A DNA stretch of 64,000 nt from Xiphias gladius (Eukaryota; Chordata; Actinopteri; Istiophoriformes; Xiphiidae), in contig NC_053418.1 in assembly GCF_016859285.1 (NCBI RefSeq), positions 3,341,521 through 3,405,520 on the forward strand. The letters are read 5' to 3'. Below are positions 27,050-39,015 of the stretch, piece by piece (position 1 is the stretch's first letter; each line of letters opens with the position of its first letter). The notes beneath the pieces are model-generated. The model made no database searches, was not told where the DNA came from, and saw nothing but the letters and a program-made list of their open reading frames with translations. A program made the position numbers and the translations under genes.

Positions 27050-28400
27050 AAGCATGAAACATGCAGAAGTAAAACCATCTCAGTCATGTGGTCCGCGCCT
27101 GTGTCACAGCCCGACAACCGCACTGCCGAGGGACACAGCGAACAACTGCAAAAGGCATGACAGAAGTTTGCCGAGACATTGAACGCATCGCCGTCCACGT
27201 TCAGCCCCAGCCCGGCAGCCAGACCGGGGCTGCTGTTCGGTGGATAGCCGGCCGCAGGGGCAGGCATGCGGTCGCGCCATGCAGTCGGGAACAATGCACC
27301 GGCCAGATTGGCCGCACACAGGTGTGACTTTTTGAGTTGCACATCAGGCTCACGGCAGGCTGTGTAAGCGAGACACGGGGCCGACGCAGCCCAGTAAATA
27401 TGCCGAATCATTGCGACCTCATTATCAGCGAACCATGCCGGTTACTGGTAAGTCACAACGATAAGAGCAACCATGTTTATAATACAGTTAATGTTGAGTA
27501 ATAAATGCAGCCAACGTCACATACTGTAGCTGTGCCCCTAACGGTTGCACTGGTCCGCGTCCTCATGCGTTTCTGTTTTTTGTTTGTTTGTTTGTTTCTC
27601 CCCAGGAATTGTAATCGGTCCAGTTCTTGCATCAAGCACCGCCGTCCAAGGACGCCGCTCGAAAACACAACACAACACAGCAGCAAACCTGCAATGTGTG
27701 ACCGAAACGCTGCCAGCTACGTTAGCTTGCAACAGTTAGCTAGCGACCAGCTGATCGCACTAGCATCGCAAGCGTCTGAACGACAACTGTCAAGGCTACA
27801 CGGTGACGTCCGTGTAACTCCGTGGCCTCCGGTAAACACGCCGCAAAATACGGAGGCCGGCGCCACTGAGAGTCGACATGTAGCGTCTCCCCGGCCGTCG
27901 CCGCTGACAGGCTAACGTTAGCTTGAATGTTTCTGCGGTTGAAAGAAACGTTCACGCGAGCCGAGATTGACATTCCTGTCCAGGCTAACTCCCGTGCTAG
28001 GGCAGCTAGCAGCGCAGTGCTAACTAGCCCCCTCCGGAGACCTGTGTGTGTTTCGTGTATCCGCCTTACACTTACCAGCAAGCGGCGTTTACGGCAAAAT
28101 ACTTCGGTTCTAACGCTGATGATAACCCCCAATGTGTCAATTAAGTCGATGCGGGGCCCTCCGTGTATATCCATATGTCACCAAAAAAAAGCTTTAATCC
28201 AAAAAGTGGTCACTGCTCCCTCTCCTTCCTCCTGCCGGTAGCCATTTTTCCTCAACATCCACAGCCAGGTCCCAGCGCTGATTTTTCCTCCAAACAGCAT
28301 CCTCCTCTCGGCCCCGGCCGAGGCCACATCTGAGAGGCAAACCTGACATCTGTCGGATCCACGGAAGAAAACACTTTGGTGAAAAGGATTTAAGGGACGC
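27050..28400 (-). promoter_or_regulatory. CpG-rich stretch, probable wdfy3 promoter
   Basis: From about 27.05 to 28.40 kb the sequence is much richer in G+C and CpG than its flanks, for example around 27180-27300 and 27720-28100. It lies upstream of wdfy3 on the minus strand, contains no recognisable coding gene, and holds a strong minus-strand donor at 28076|28075. A CpG-island promoter is the natural reading. Overlapping ORFs on both strands here are long because stops are scarce in GC-rich DNA. I did not count CpG observed/expected. Confidence 0.5.
28076..28400 (-). other. Candidate wdfy3 noncoding first exon
   Basis: The minus strand from about 28400 to 28076 ends in CTTGCTG|GTAAGTGT, a near-consensus donor. 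The transcription start is not determined; 28400 is only the edge of the GC-rich area. It contains an upstream ATG at 28174, opening a 33-codon frame to the donor (MDIHGGPRIDLIDTLGVII...) that is not in phase with the main wdfy3 frame if spliced directly to 7166. It would therefore act as a uORF. Confidence 0.4.
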
Positions 28401-28783
28401 ACTGATAATTCCCCCCCTCCGCTTTCTTATATTAAATCTAACAGGATAAACCACAAGGCTTGCGTTAAGCCATTACCCATTTCCATTCATTTTTCCTTTC
28501 CTTTTACAAAACAAGCTCATGAAAACCGATGTGTCGCAGTTGTTTCAAGTTGTATTTAATATCCTTGAATAACACTTTGTTTTGTTGTTCTTTTGAGGGA
28601 CGTTTTTTTTAGGTGAAACAATTACCAGAAAAAAAGGGGGGGGGGACACGTAATTTATAAATAAATGCAGGTTCTCTTTCATATGTCTTAACCGCTTTTC
28701 CCTGCACGAATCCCCATATTTTATAATCCTAATTAACAGAATTAGAAAAAACCTAAACGGAAATTTTTCCTCAGTGACGGAAG

Positions 28784-29154
28784 TAGAGCTGCAACAATTA
28801 GTGGATTAAATAATTAGATGATCGACAGAAAATCAACCATCAAGCATTTTGCTAATCCAATAATCATTTTAGTATTGATTAATTGATTGATTGATTAAAT
28901 GATTTTTAGCAAAAATGCATTTGCAGGTTCCAGCTTCTCAAATATGATGATTTGATGCTTTTCTCTGTATATTTGGGTTTTGGACTGTTGGTCCGAAAAA
29001 AACAAGACATCTGAAGACATCACCTGGGGCTGCAGGAAATTTATATAAGGTATGTTTCTCTATTTTCTGACGTTTTTATTTTATAAGACAATTCATTGAG
29101 AAATGAATCAGCAGTCTTGATCAATAATGAAAATTATTTTTTGTTGCAGCCCTG
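28784..29154. mobile_element. Palindromic repeat family copy, near full length
   Basis: Starts 'agagctgcaacaattagtgg' and ends 'aaaattattttttgttgcagccct'. The interior has 'ggttccagcttctcaaatat', 'tggactgttggtccg' and 'gggctgcaggaaat'. The ends are inverted repeats of one another (agagctgcaac / gttgcagccct), about 370 bp apart. Noncoding. Confidence 0.75.
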
Positions 29155-32100
29155 AATGGAAGAGGTTTTATTCTTACTTGAGGTGCAAGTTCATTCACTT
29201 GTATTGTTTGCAACATGAAGACTGTGTGTACTATAATATATAATAAATACCAGAGGATGCTATACAGACATTATGCTCTTAATTAAAAATTGAAAAAACA
29301 CAGTGCAGATGGCAGAAAGTGTTGTGCAAAAAAGGTGTGAAAACATTATATGAAAATAGATTCAAAATAAAAGAAAAAAAACAGTCCACTTGCAAAAATA
29401 AATGCAGTTTTAAGGAATTTATCAAAGGGATGTAATTTCAATAACTGTGTGTTTGTGTGCATTAATGATGCATCAGGCAGATCTCATTTAATATACAGAA
29501 AACAACTTAACGGATTTGATCATTTGGATTTGAATTAAAAGTGAAAATGCCTGGGAATTCCTGCTGGCTTGATAAGCATATGAATGATGAGTAAAACAAT
29601 TTTCCACAAATTTTGTATTTGCACTGTATTTGCACTGATAGTGTCTCAAAGTTGCCCCAAAACCATTTGTACAATATCTTAATCTAAATAAATACAATAA
29701 GGCAGCAGCAGCAATAAGTATATGGCACTGTAAGAAACTCATCGTTCATTTGCTGGAGTGAGGGTCACATTCAAGTTGAAGAATCAGTGTCTTTCCATTT
29801 TGTTGGGTTCATTTTTTTTCAGTACGTTGGGTAACTTAGATCATGCTTATTCTAGTGGATGAGGTACCTATAACCGCACAATGTCATTTCACACTGAACC
29901 GTCAATTTATTTATTTTTGACACTAAGTATTTAGTGTGGCACTGTGAGTACATGAAGTGCTGGATCACGACTCCACCGTCTTCGGCAGTGGGGCACAGGG
30001 GGCTCGCTTCCTAGAGTCACCTCCGGCAGAGAGCTCCAAAAAAAAAATGATTGCAGAACATTGTAATATCAAGTATGAGGCACTAGGTGACAGCAGTTCT
30101 CAATTGACCGTGAGAACCCACTGATGAAATCAAAGCCACCCTGTGGGTGGTTTGGTTTGCTATGAGCCATACCAACCACAAACCACTGTAACCTCAGCCA
30201 GAGATATTGAAACTTTGGTGTCATACATGAGTAGTTTTATGCATATTCATATCCAAAAGGAAATTGTTTCTACATATCTGAAACTTTTTAGTTGTCTTTA
30301 GATGGTGAAATGAAGAGGCACATTCTGCCCATCCCAGTGGGAACGGTGACGCTTGTCAGTTGGAGCGCTGTCTTCTTCTGTACATTGAAGCCTATAATCA
30401 AAAGCTGAATCTACTGTGTTGTACTGAGCCTCGGCACTTGAGAATTTCCTAAGAGGGAGATACCATTATTACTCAACGATCACTTAAAGTCAGAGCTGAA
30501 AGTCTACCTTTTATCGGTGGTTGGGGACACAGTTTATCCATTGTTGCTCAGTCCAAGTTTCTCCCTGGATGGAAAGCCCACTTCTGCTTTTAGGAACAAA
30601 GAAATATTGTCTGCCTTAACATCCGTTGACAAACATCCACATTGGCTACAAGTTTTTACCTTACCACTTTCATATTCTAACCATTTAATTTAATTTAACG
30701 GCCACATCCCAGTTATAATTTTGATAATTTGCCTGCCAAAAGACATCTAAAAGTGGGCTAAATTGGATTGAAAAGTCAGCATTTTTCATTTGGTTGACTT
30801 AAACATTGTTTCACACCAATTTCCACCAGGAATGTTTCAATTTCATCAAACAACTAACCAAATCAATGCTCACTGGCATTGTTAAACGGGCATGGGGCCC
30901 CTCCAGAGTTGCTGATTGAGTTGTCTCACCATCTACAAGAACTGCAGTCTAGACTGACCCCCCCCCCCCTTCAAATCTCCAATTTAGCAATTTCCAATCA
31001 TTTGAGTGAAAAATCTTTGAGTGCTGAGAAGTAATACCCCAAAGTTGGACCGGATGGATAGAACAGGCAGTAGCTTTGAAAATGCTTACGTAGGCAAAGA
31101 ATTCAGGTATTAACAAGACCACCTGTGTCACAGCTGGTACCAAAAAAAAAAAAAAAAAAAATCCAAGTCATCTGAGACACATTCTCTGGACAGGCTAGAA
31201 ACCGAGTATTGATTGAATGTGTTGCAGGGCTGCCAGCTACATCTGGCCAATTTTTTAGCTGGTGGAAAATTCCGATTAAATGAACAATCCTGCTCCACTA
31301 AACGGTAACAGAAAACCCTGGCCACCCTTCAAAACTCCTACAACACGCATGAATATGAACCTTACTGTAAGTAAGGTTCTCATTCTTTATATGATAAAGA
31401 ATGAGAGAAAATGAAACTTTGGGCCCTGATGTGGCAAGCTGTGGAGCTGTTGCAGTTTGGTAATCATGTGCCAGGGCCCTTGATTAAACAAATATGTCTT
31501 GTGTTTGTCTAATTGCAGAGTGCGTGAAATCAGTTGGTTTTTCTTTTTTGTTGTTTTTTTTTTTTTTTTTTTTTCAGCAGACAACAATGGTGAGGATTAA
31601 CCACTACAAGGGGTTTAGTTCCTCTATAGTAGTGACACAATTGAAGAGTTTCATTTCAGCAAACAATATTCTCCAGAAAAAAAAGGGAAAGGACATCTGC
31701 TCTGACAAACTCAGTCATCTGAAGACCTCCATTTAAAAAAAGAACTAAATGTATTATGAAAAATGTTATATCTTTTTTTTAAGATATGGAAAATTAACAT
31801 AGAAATTTAAATAAAACGTATTTTTCAAAGGTAGATTTACTGTATATTCTTCTTGGTGGTGTACGATTTCCCGGTCTTGCCCGTCCTCTAATCTAATGCC
31901 AAAAATAGTGTGAGAGATTTTCACAGGAGCAGAACATAACTAGATATCATCCACGTCCACCCTGGGCGTGTCTGCCAGCCGTGCTTCTTCAGCATGTCAT
32001 CAGTTTTCACGTAGCCATAGCTTGTTGTTTCTTCCACTGCCCTGGAAAAATTCCCGAGGACTACATTTCATCAGGATGGGAGACATGCACCTTTGCGCAA

Positions 32101-32189
32101 TTCTGATTTTTAACATTTTTTGACTGGTTCATTAATCGTATCATGGTCATTGCCCTGTTTAAGACACTGCATTACCTGTTAACTCATGC

Positions 32190-32482
32190 TAAAGGAACAG
32201 TTAAAAATTCAGTGAAATATGCTTGCTTTCTTGTCGACAGTTAAGACCTATGTCTGCCCGTTGAATAGGAAGGTGGACACTGTTAGCTTAGCTTAGCATA
32301 AAGGCTGGAAACAAGGGGGAAACAGCAAGCCCGGCTCTGTCCAGAAATGAGAAGATCTGCCTCCCCAGCACCTCTACGGCTCTCAGCTGTACAAATACAG
32401 TTTTTATCAATCTTCTCATCAAAGTCACAGCAAGAAAGCAAAAAAACACATTTCTACCAAAATGACAAACTATTCCTTTAAA
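32190..32482. mobile_element. MITE with 'aaaggaa(t/c)agtt' terminal inverted repeats
   Basis: The left end 'taaaggaacagtta' and right end 'caaactattccttta' are inverted repeats about 290 bp apart. The interior includes 'gttagcttagcttagcataaaggctgg' (in part) and 'ccggctctgtcca', shared with a partial copy in the second chemokine's last intron. No coding capacity. Confidence 0.7.
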
Positions 32483-35400
32483 GCTTAACATCCAGTGCTG
32501 CTTTGTGGGTCCGATGTGACGGGATACTGACAGTTGAAAAAAAATAAAGCTAAAACATGTTCTGTGAGGGTGAAAAGGGCAGAGGTTTTGGTTTGAGTAA
32601 TCTTTAACCAAAGAACCACAAGTTTAAACAGAAATGAAAGGAATCGATTTCCCTGTTGAAGTGCCCCTGAGCAGGCTTGACTCTTGACGCTCCGTGTATC
32701 TTACCAGATCCAGGGGTTCGTCTAACCTCCGACTTCGCAGCACTGGTACAACAGTAGTTCCCAAATAGGGCTAGAAACCCGTGAAAGGGTTGGAAGATGA
32801 ATCTCAATCTCAATCTAACCAACCTGCAACCTGTGACGAGGGGGCCTCAAATAGACATTTCTTTAATTTAAGGGTTAACAAGTCAAGAACTACTGTCCGA
32901 GAACGTCAGGATGGGTGCGAGTGAATGCGTTAAAGTGAGACTGCAGTTGTTCTGCAAATGTATTGCTCCCAATTCTGTCTGTTTTGTACATTCCTCTCTG
33001 CAGGCACATTTGGCTACCACTGACGTAGCTGCTAGAGAACACTTGAACACATGTAAACCAATTGTCGCACCTGGACTTAGTCCATCGCTCTGCCGTACTC
33101 TCAGCTCCGCGCATGGACTGTTCAGTCAAATCCTCTGCGCTGAGTTTTGATTTCTTGTTAAATGGTCGGGCTGGTCTGGGCTTTGTTCCTCTGTCTTTGT
33201 ACGCAGGAATTTCTTCTCGAATGCTTCCCCTTTTTGCAAATCTATTTAATGACTACTTGATAACAAAGTAAATCTTAACCTGGATATGAAGTCTATTCCT
33301 GCTTTACTGAAAATCACATGGTTCTGCAGACTTGTTTACGTTCCCCTTTCCTTCCGCTTCCCCAGTGTGGCAACTGAGGGTTGAATGTGTCAGCAGAGGA
33401 GGTGGTTGCCCACAGGATTTCGGCAGTAAATGCACTCGTGGATCAGACCGCAATAAAGAATATTGTGAATGTGTTTTCGTATTCAGACACAAAGGCCATT
33501 TTTGCTTTACTCAATACGTTAACATGCCACATATTTTGAAACTGTCCTCCCCTTAGAAAAAAAATTGCCACTATAGGTCGCCTGTGCAATCAGCTTATTA
33601 CGAGCCAGAGTTATATTTCATTATCAGGCGAGCTTCAGTGCCCGTAGTAATTATGACGGGAGCAGAGGAAGAAGTTAGAGTAAAGAGCAACAGAGTCCAT
33701 ATTAGGAGGATGTTGGATGGGGTGGGTGGCTCAACAAAACACGACTTGCGCACAGGAGCCTGCTGCTCTGTTCCCATTTGAAACCAACAGTCATCTGTTT
33801 CTTTCAATCGTGACTGTTCCGTAACCTTAACCACGTTTATTAGTGTAACCAGGACAATGAAGGTCCTCTAAGCTAAAAGGAATAGTTATTGTAACCCAAA
33901 ATCATGATCTTTCCCTAAATTTAACCAAGTCGCTTTTGTGCCGAAACCATGTTTATTATTGCAGGCCATCCATTTAAATGAACCTCCTGTACAGCTGGTG
34001 CTGTAGACGAGGGATTTCCAGAGACACTCCCTTGGGGCCTATAAAGTTGGAGGACTTGAGGTGAAACTTTATCAGCAGAAATTCCAGGGTAGAAGAAGCA
34101 CTGATGCGTCTAACAGTTTGATGGAGAGCTGATCTCTGAGGTCCAGTTTCAAAACACAGTGCATCCCTGAAGGCTTTTTTGAGCCGACTTATTCAGATAT
34201 ATGCCTATCTTTCAATCTTTTCTTTTCCATTCCCTCCACATGTTTGATCTTGCACTTTATTATCTCAGTTTGCAGGGTCACTGACTTACTCATTTCTCCA
34301 CAGAAGAGCTGCTTGACCCACAATAGCGTCACAGAAAAAATAAGATGGGGGTTTGACATGGATATACAAAAGAGAAGTGTGGTGCTAAAATAAAAGTTAA
34401 AGCCTGACCCGAATTCATTTGGGATTCGGATTCATGCATAACTGGTGTAAACACAACAAGTCCATTGATGTCCATTACATTTGAAGGCATGAGGGTAATT
34501 GGTCATTTTAGTCTTTCTTTAATCCTACAAAGGTGAAACTCAAAATTGAGGCTCTCTGCCAGGGCTTGAACAGAATCGCCTGAGAAATTTACCCTGGCGG
34601 ACACAAAGGACCAACTTTTTTCCAATCTGTTTTCTTAGGAACGAGGCCAAAGAACCAAACGAGTTCACGTAGTTGTGCTCGGAGACAGTTTCACACCGTT
34701 ACCTTCCAGCTAAGTCTAATCTACAATCACACCGCCTGCTGACGTAACTGACTGCCGAGGTGGAATTGGATTGCTGAAACCTCGAGCCCTGCGGCTGTGT
34801 CTGGACTACTATTGTCAAAGTGGCTAGACGACAGTTCAGGATGTCAGAAGTCTTGATGAGCAATGAGGGACAGGTGTTTTAATAAGCACCGAGCTCTGCC
34901 ATCAATAGTTTTTTTTAGAGATCTCCATATCTGGCAAAGATTCTGTTTTGTAGTTTAATATTTCTGAATATTTCTGTACCGACGTTACCACGCGGATGGC
35001 GGCGGACTCGACGTGTCATGCTAAGCTGCAGCCAAAAAGTCCTCCAGCCAAGGAACGTTTGTGCAAGTGCTGCCTGACGGTCGATTTACAGCAGGATGTG
35101 CAAGTTATTCTCTCATCAGCATTTACAATACAAACGTCCAGCGCTTGAGGAGGGAGGGGCACAGCTTTTCCAGATAAATTATTTCAATATGCTGGCTGTT
35201 TCATGAAAAGAAACGCTACTGTTATTTGGGTCAAGGTTTGAAAAAAAAAAAAAAATTTTAAAGCTGAAATTATTGAGTAATTTCTACATAATGCCAGTTC
35301 CCGTTTACTTGTAGCTAAAATTTCCCCCCTGAACAGAATGAATACACCGACTGTCATTATTAACCCACGCTGTTATGTAAATGTGGAAGACAGCATATTA

Positions 35401-35552
35401 CTCAACGTGTGAACACGCACCGGAGAAGGTCGGCATTCTGGTGAAGCAACAATCATTTTATTTCTCCACATTTTTTTGGCATTTTTCTCAGTATGACAAA
35501 ATGACACGATTAGCGGCCAAAAAGGAGCAACACCGCTCTGCGTGTCTGTGTT

Positions 35553-35580
35553 TTAAAGGAATAGTTCAACATGTAGGGAG
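35553..35580. mobile_element. End fragment of the same MITE
   Basis: 'tttaaaggaatagttcaaca' matches the terminal repeat of the 32.2 kb element. The rest of the element is not recognisable here. Confidence 0.35.
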
Positions 35581-37617
35581 CGATGTTCTTGTATTGTATT
35601 GTCGTTCTTGCCTCCGGTGTCACCGGCTACTCACTAACCTTGCCTGTCTGGTGTTTGTTGCTGGGCAGGAAACGCGCAGCTGCCCGCTGTGGCTGGAGAC
35701 AACACTTTCAAATCCACAGGAGTGAGTCAGAAAGGTAAAAGTTGCAGGCCAGAAAAACAAATTCATGGGAGGAAAGATGCTACAAAGCCCCGCAGAGCCG
35801 AGGGGAAGTGCAGAGATGATCGATCCTCCGTTGGATCATCGCTATGAGAAACCCCTTTCGTATTACGCATAGTCATTTGATGAATTGGAATAATAAAAAG
35901 AGTGATGATAGCACACAGATATGAGATTGATATTGATCTTCTAATCTCACTTTCTCACAAAAAAAGTAACGTGTAATTCCTAAAATGTTAAACTAATGCT
36001 TCAAGAAAAGGACACAAATTCATCTTGTCTACAGAGACAGCGGAAACAGACCATAACTGTAAAAACGACAGGAAATCGACCCAGTAGCAGACAGAACCTC
36101 TCCGTGAAAGAAGTCTCTCCTCGCATGTCCTCTCCAACACAGCGTTAGCAAGGGTTGCGTCAGTCTTGGCAAAACCTATGCTTCTGGCGGGAAAAAGTGT
36201 CCGCTCTGTTGCTCAACAACTCCCACACTCACAGATTGTAATCTAGTGGTCGGTGGCATGCACACACATGCACTCGCACTCACACAGACAAGCACCATTC
36301 ACACAAACCCGGTTGGTGACCCAATGCATTACTACTACATACAGTAGAGCCGATAACATGTGTCAAGATTAGTGAGGAGACAAGCTGGAGAGGGATCAGT
36401 CATCTTGGTGCAAACACTCTTCCATTTCCCGGCCTGGTTACGCTGAGGAGATTCAGATTGATTTCTCACCCCTAGTACACTAGCATTATGCAATTCACCA
36501 CGCTTCAGCTTGGCTTTTGTCACTGGGCAAAAAGAAGAAATGAGAGGAGCAGGCTTCTGACTACACTTGGATTGATATATCGGGCTAACATTTGGCTCTT
36601 TATTTTCCAGTTAGGAGATGAGATGCAGCTGCAGAGCCACGGGTGCCCCTTCCAAACGAACAGTTCGGGGACTTTCAGCTCTCGCACTTGGATCGACATC
36701 TCTATTGCTTTACTATTTCACCTCTGCTTAAGGTGCACACACTTCGAGTGTCTCCAGGGCCCCCACGTCAGCGGGAACTGTGGCCGCAGGCTTCGGCTTT
36801 CGCATGCGCACCGACGGTTGTATCACTTTTATCTCTTGCTGTTCGAGGGAGACTTCATTTGCTCCCAGTGATTTCGTCTCAAATGACACTTCAGCTCCTT
36901 TCAGCACTGACAAACGAACCCTTCAGCTCATTCATTTGTCTCACCAGCTTCAAGTATAACTCTCACACAGCCTTAACATTTACATTAACATTTGAAATTT
37001 GAAATATGATTATATATTCAGACTGTGATCAACTGCTACGAAGCTTTCTATCCTTATTGAGTGTTGTATCCCACTTCCATATTACGTACTAATTGTGCAC
37101 AGTAGGCTACATATTACACACTTGTCAGTGCACATTTGTTTACCGTTATTAAATAAGAATTCAACGCACTTCACTTTTTGTTGTTGTTGCGAAAGCAGGG
37201 AATTGTGCAATATGTGCAGCCAGTGACATCAATCAAACTCAAGTGGTCATTTTTTCGCTGACAAAGAAATTCCCTCCAATTAATTGGGTTGCAAAATAGT
37301 GAAATTTACAGATTTTGAAATGTATGCACAAAAATATTAGTAGATAATACACAGTAGAACATAAAAGACATACAGCAGCTGTGCTTGTGCTTATGAAAGG
37401 ACTACGTCACTTTAGTGCAAATACGGACCGTATAAAGTGTAGAAGGTATTTTTCTCAAAAGACGATTGCCCTGAAAAAGACTGGCCTCAGGGAACTACCT
37501 AGAAAGACGGGAAAGTTTTGGCATGGAACACAAAAGAGCGGAGGAGTGAAGAGATACAGTAATCAGCCAGACACATGTGCCAACTTTCTCCCATTTCCAG
37601 TCATGGGCACAGGTGAC

Positions 37618-37649
37618 ACTTTCGCTTTCGCTTGCACACCGGCATAAAT
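37618..37649 (+). promoter_or_regulatory. ISRE/IRF-type site and TATA-like box of the first chemokine gene
   Basis: 'actttcgctttcgc' (37618-37631) is, on the other strand, GCGAAAGCGAAAGT. That fits the IRF/ISRE pattern GAAANNGAAA(C/G)T. Twelve bp downstream is 'cataaat' (37643-37649), a TATA-like box 107 bp before the ATG at 37750. The transcription start is not mapped. Confidence 0.5.
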
Positions 37650-37749
37650 GCACCTGCGGCGCGCCTCTCCTTCCCCACAGCAGCACCGTCGCGCTCTGGA
37701 AGAGACTGGCAGCCAAGCTGAGCTCACGAGCCTACGAGGAAACGGAGAC

Positions 37750-38546
37750 ATGGCCTCTCGAGTCGCAGCCCTGCTCCTGCTGGGTGTCATCTGCGCTGGG
37801 TTCGCAGCAGGTGAGACCTACTTTCCTCCTGTTTAAGCTCTGCGAGGTGCGAGGGCAGGTCGCATGGGGTCTTTAAGTCTCAGACTGTCACGGCGAACCA
37901 GGTTTTAAAATGACATTTGTTTTTACTGAACAAAAATGGATCTACATGACATGCACAATTAATTTAAAAACAATTTTTACAAGAGACAATCCAGAGAAGC
38001 GCAGTGCACTTGAAATTGATAGATAAATCCACCTGCCTATTTCATCCCACTCGTTCTACATTTTCTGACAAATCTTCCCTCCTGATGAATGTGTTTCTCC
38101 TTCTTCCCGCAGCTGAGATTGCGGTGGACTGTTGTCTGAGCACCACTGACAGGTTTCTGCCGCTGATAAAGATTGCGAGCTACACCATTCAGGAAGCCGG
38201 GAGGGGCTGCGACATCAGCGCTACTGTGTAAGTGGCAAACCATGTGTACAACATTGACACACGTTTGACGAGGTAAACGTCAGATTCTCGGCCGAATGGT
38301 TGCGGCAGCTTGTTTATCTAATTCCTGCTACATCCCAATCGGGAAAGCCAGGAAGGCTGGTAAAAGTGGATGAACGTGTTTTTCTCTTCCCGCTCTGCGG
38401 CCCTGATCTCACTTCTTTGTGTCCTCATCCGCTTTTTCAGGTTCATTACAAAGGCTGGAAAGACTCTGTGTGTGGTCCACCCCAGCGAGCGAGCGTGGGT
38501 GAAATCTCACATTAAACTTCTGGATAAAAGAAGCAGAGCACATTAG
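37750..38546 (+). CDS. CC chemokine, CCL19/21/25 group, four-cysteine form
   Basis: A secreted chemoattractant expected to act on leukocyte G-protein-coupled receptors of the CCR7/CCR9 type. Coding exons: 37750-37810 (signal peptide MASRVAALLLLGVICAGFAA), 38113-38227 (AEIAVDCCLSTTDRFLP..., through GCDISATV) and 38441-38546 (FITKAGKTLCVVHPSERAWV... to RAH-stop). They give 93 aa; donors GTGAGA and GTAAGT; acceptors CCGCAG and TTTCAG; phases continuous. The mature protein has the adjacent DCC pair plus two further cysteines (GRGCD, TLCVV), the CC chemokine signature, and a C-terminal helix-like WVKSHIKLLDKRSR. The DCCL start, FITKAGKTLC strand and linkage to rusc2 place it in the CCL19/21/25 group. 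The exact orthologue is uncertain, so no symbol is given. A 3' UTR intron follows the stop. Confidence 0.92.
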
Positions 38547-38739
38547 ATATCAGGTAAATAAAAAAAAAACGCCTTGTAACCCTTTTGCCGGAGCTTTAAA
38601 AACAGAGGCTGCACTTCTGTGCACACAAAGCTTTCTTGCGGCCTTTTGTTTTTCTTAAGTGATGTGGAGGTCATTCCCTGACTGTTGCCTTTTAAAACGC
38701 GTCACCCGTGCAGAGACTCACTGCTCTTCTTTTCTGTAG

Positions 38740-39015
38740 ACGCAGGGAGGAGCGGACTCCAGGACAAAGATGGCTGAAGATCAAGGAGGACCGAGTCCTG
38801 AGTGAGAGCTGAAGACAGAGGCCGGATTCATTCCCACGTTCCCATGTTGTACTGCAGACGATCAGGACAGTCGGAGAAGATCATAATTGTAATTTCACAA
38901 GTGCAAGTGAAAAACTGAAATTACAGTGCTGTTATTAGCGACACCGTGTACAAAATGTTGAGATGATTTGTGTCTGAGAGTTGTTTTAAAATAAAGTTTG
39001 ATATTATTTTCCAAC
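38740..39015 (+). other. 3' UTR exon of the first chemokine gene
   Basis: After the stop (TAG 38544-38546) the exon continues to a donor, ATATCAG|GTAAAT, at 38553. A polypyrimidine acceptor, TCTTTTCTGTAG, opens a last exon at 38740. It is noncoding and contains AATAAA at 38990-38995. The stop is 7 nt before the junction, too close to trigger nonsense-mediated decay. Exon count matches the four-exon layout of the next chemokine gene. Confidence 0.6.
38990..38995 (+). promoter_or_regulatory. Polyadenylation signal AATAAA, first chemokine gene
   Basis: AATAAA in 'ttttaaaataaagtttgat', about 445 bp after the stop codon and within the predicted last exon. Confidence 0.6.

Larger units (their letters stand above)
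28455..37600. other. Intergenic interval between wdfy3 and the chemokine pair
   Basis: About 9 kb without a supported gene. It contains the palindromic repeat at 28.8 kb, a TIR-bearing MITE at 32.19-32.48 kb, a fragment of the same MITE at 35.55 kb, A and T homopolymers at 31.14 and 31.55 kb, and two adjacent perfect hairpins at 31.36-31.41 kb. ORFs such as 35381-35725 cross repeat ends and lack splice context. Confidence 0.65.

Noticed and set aside
27740..28241. ORFs of 104-144 codons in the CpG-rich stretch near 28 kb
   Set aside because: Overlapping ORFs on both strands in CpG-rich DNA with no recognisable family. A strong donor interrupts the minus-strand one at 28076. Best read as promoter and noncoding first exon.
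35381..35725. 114-codon plus-strand ORF
   Set aside because: It crosses the end of a MITE fragment (35553-35580) and has no recognisable domain or splice-consistent neighbour.
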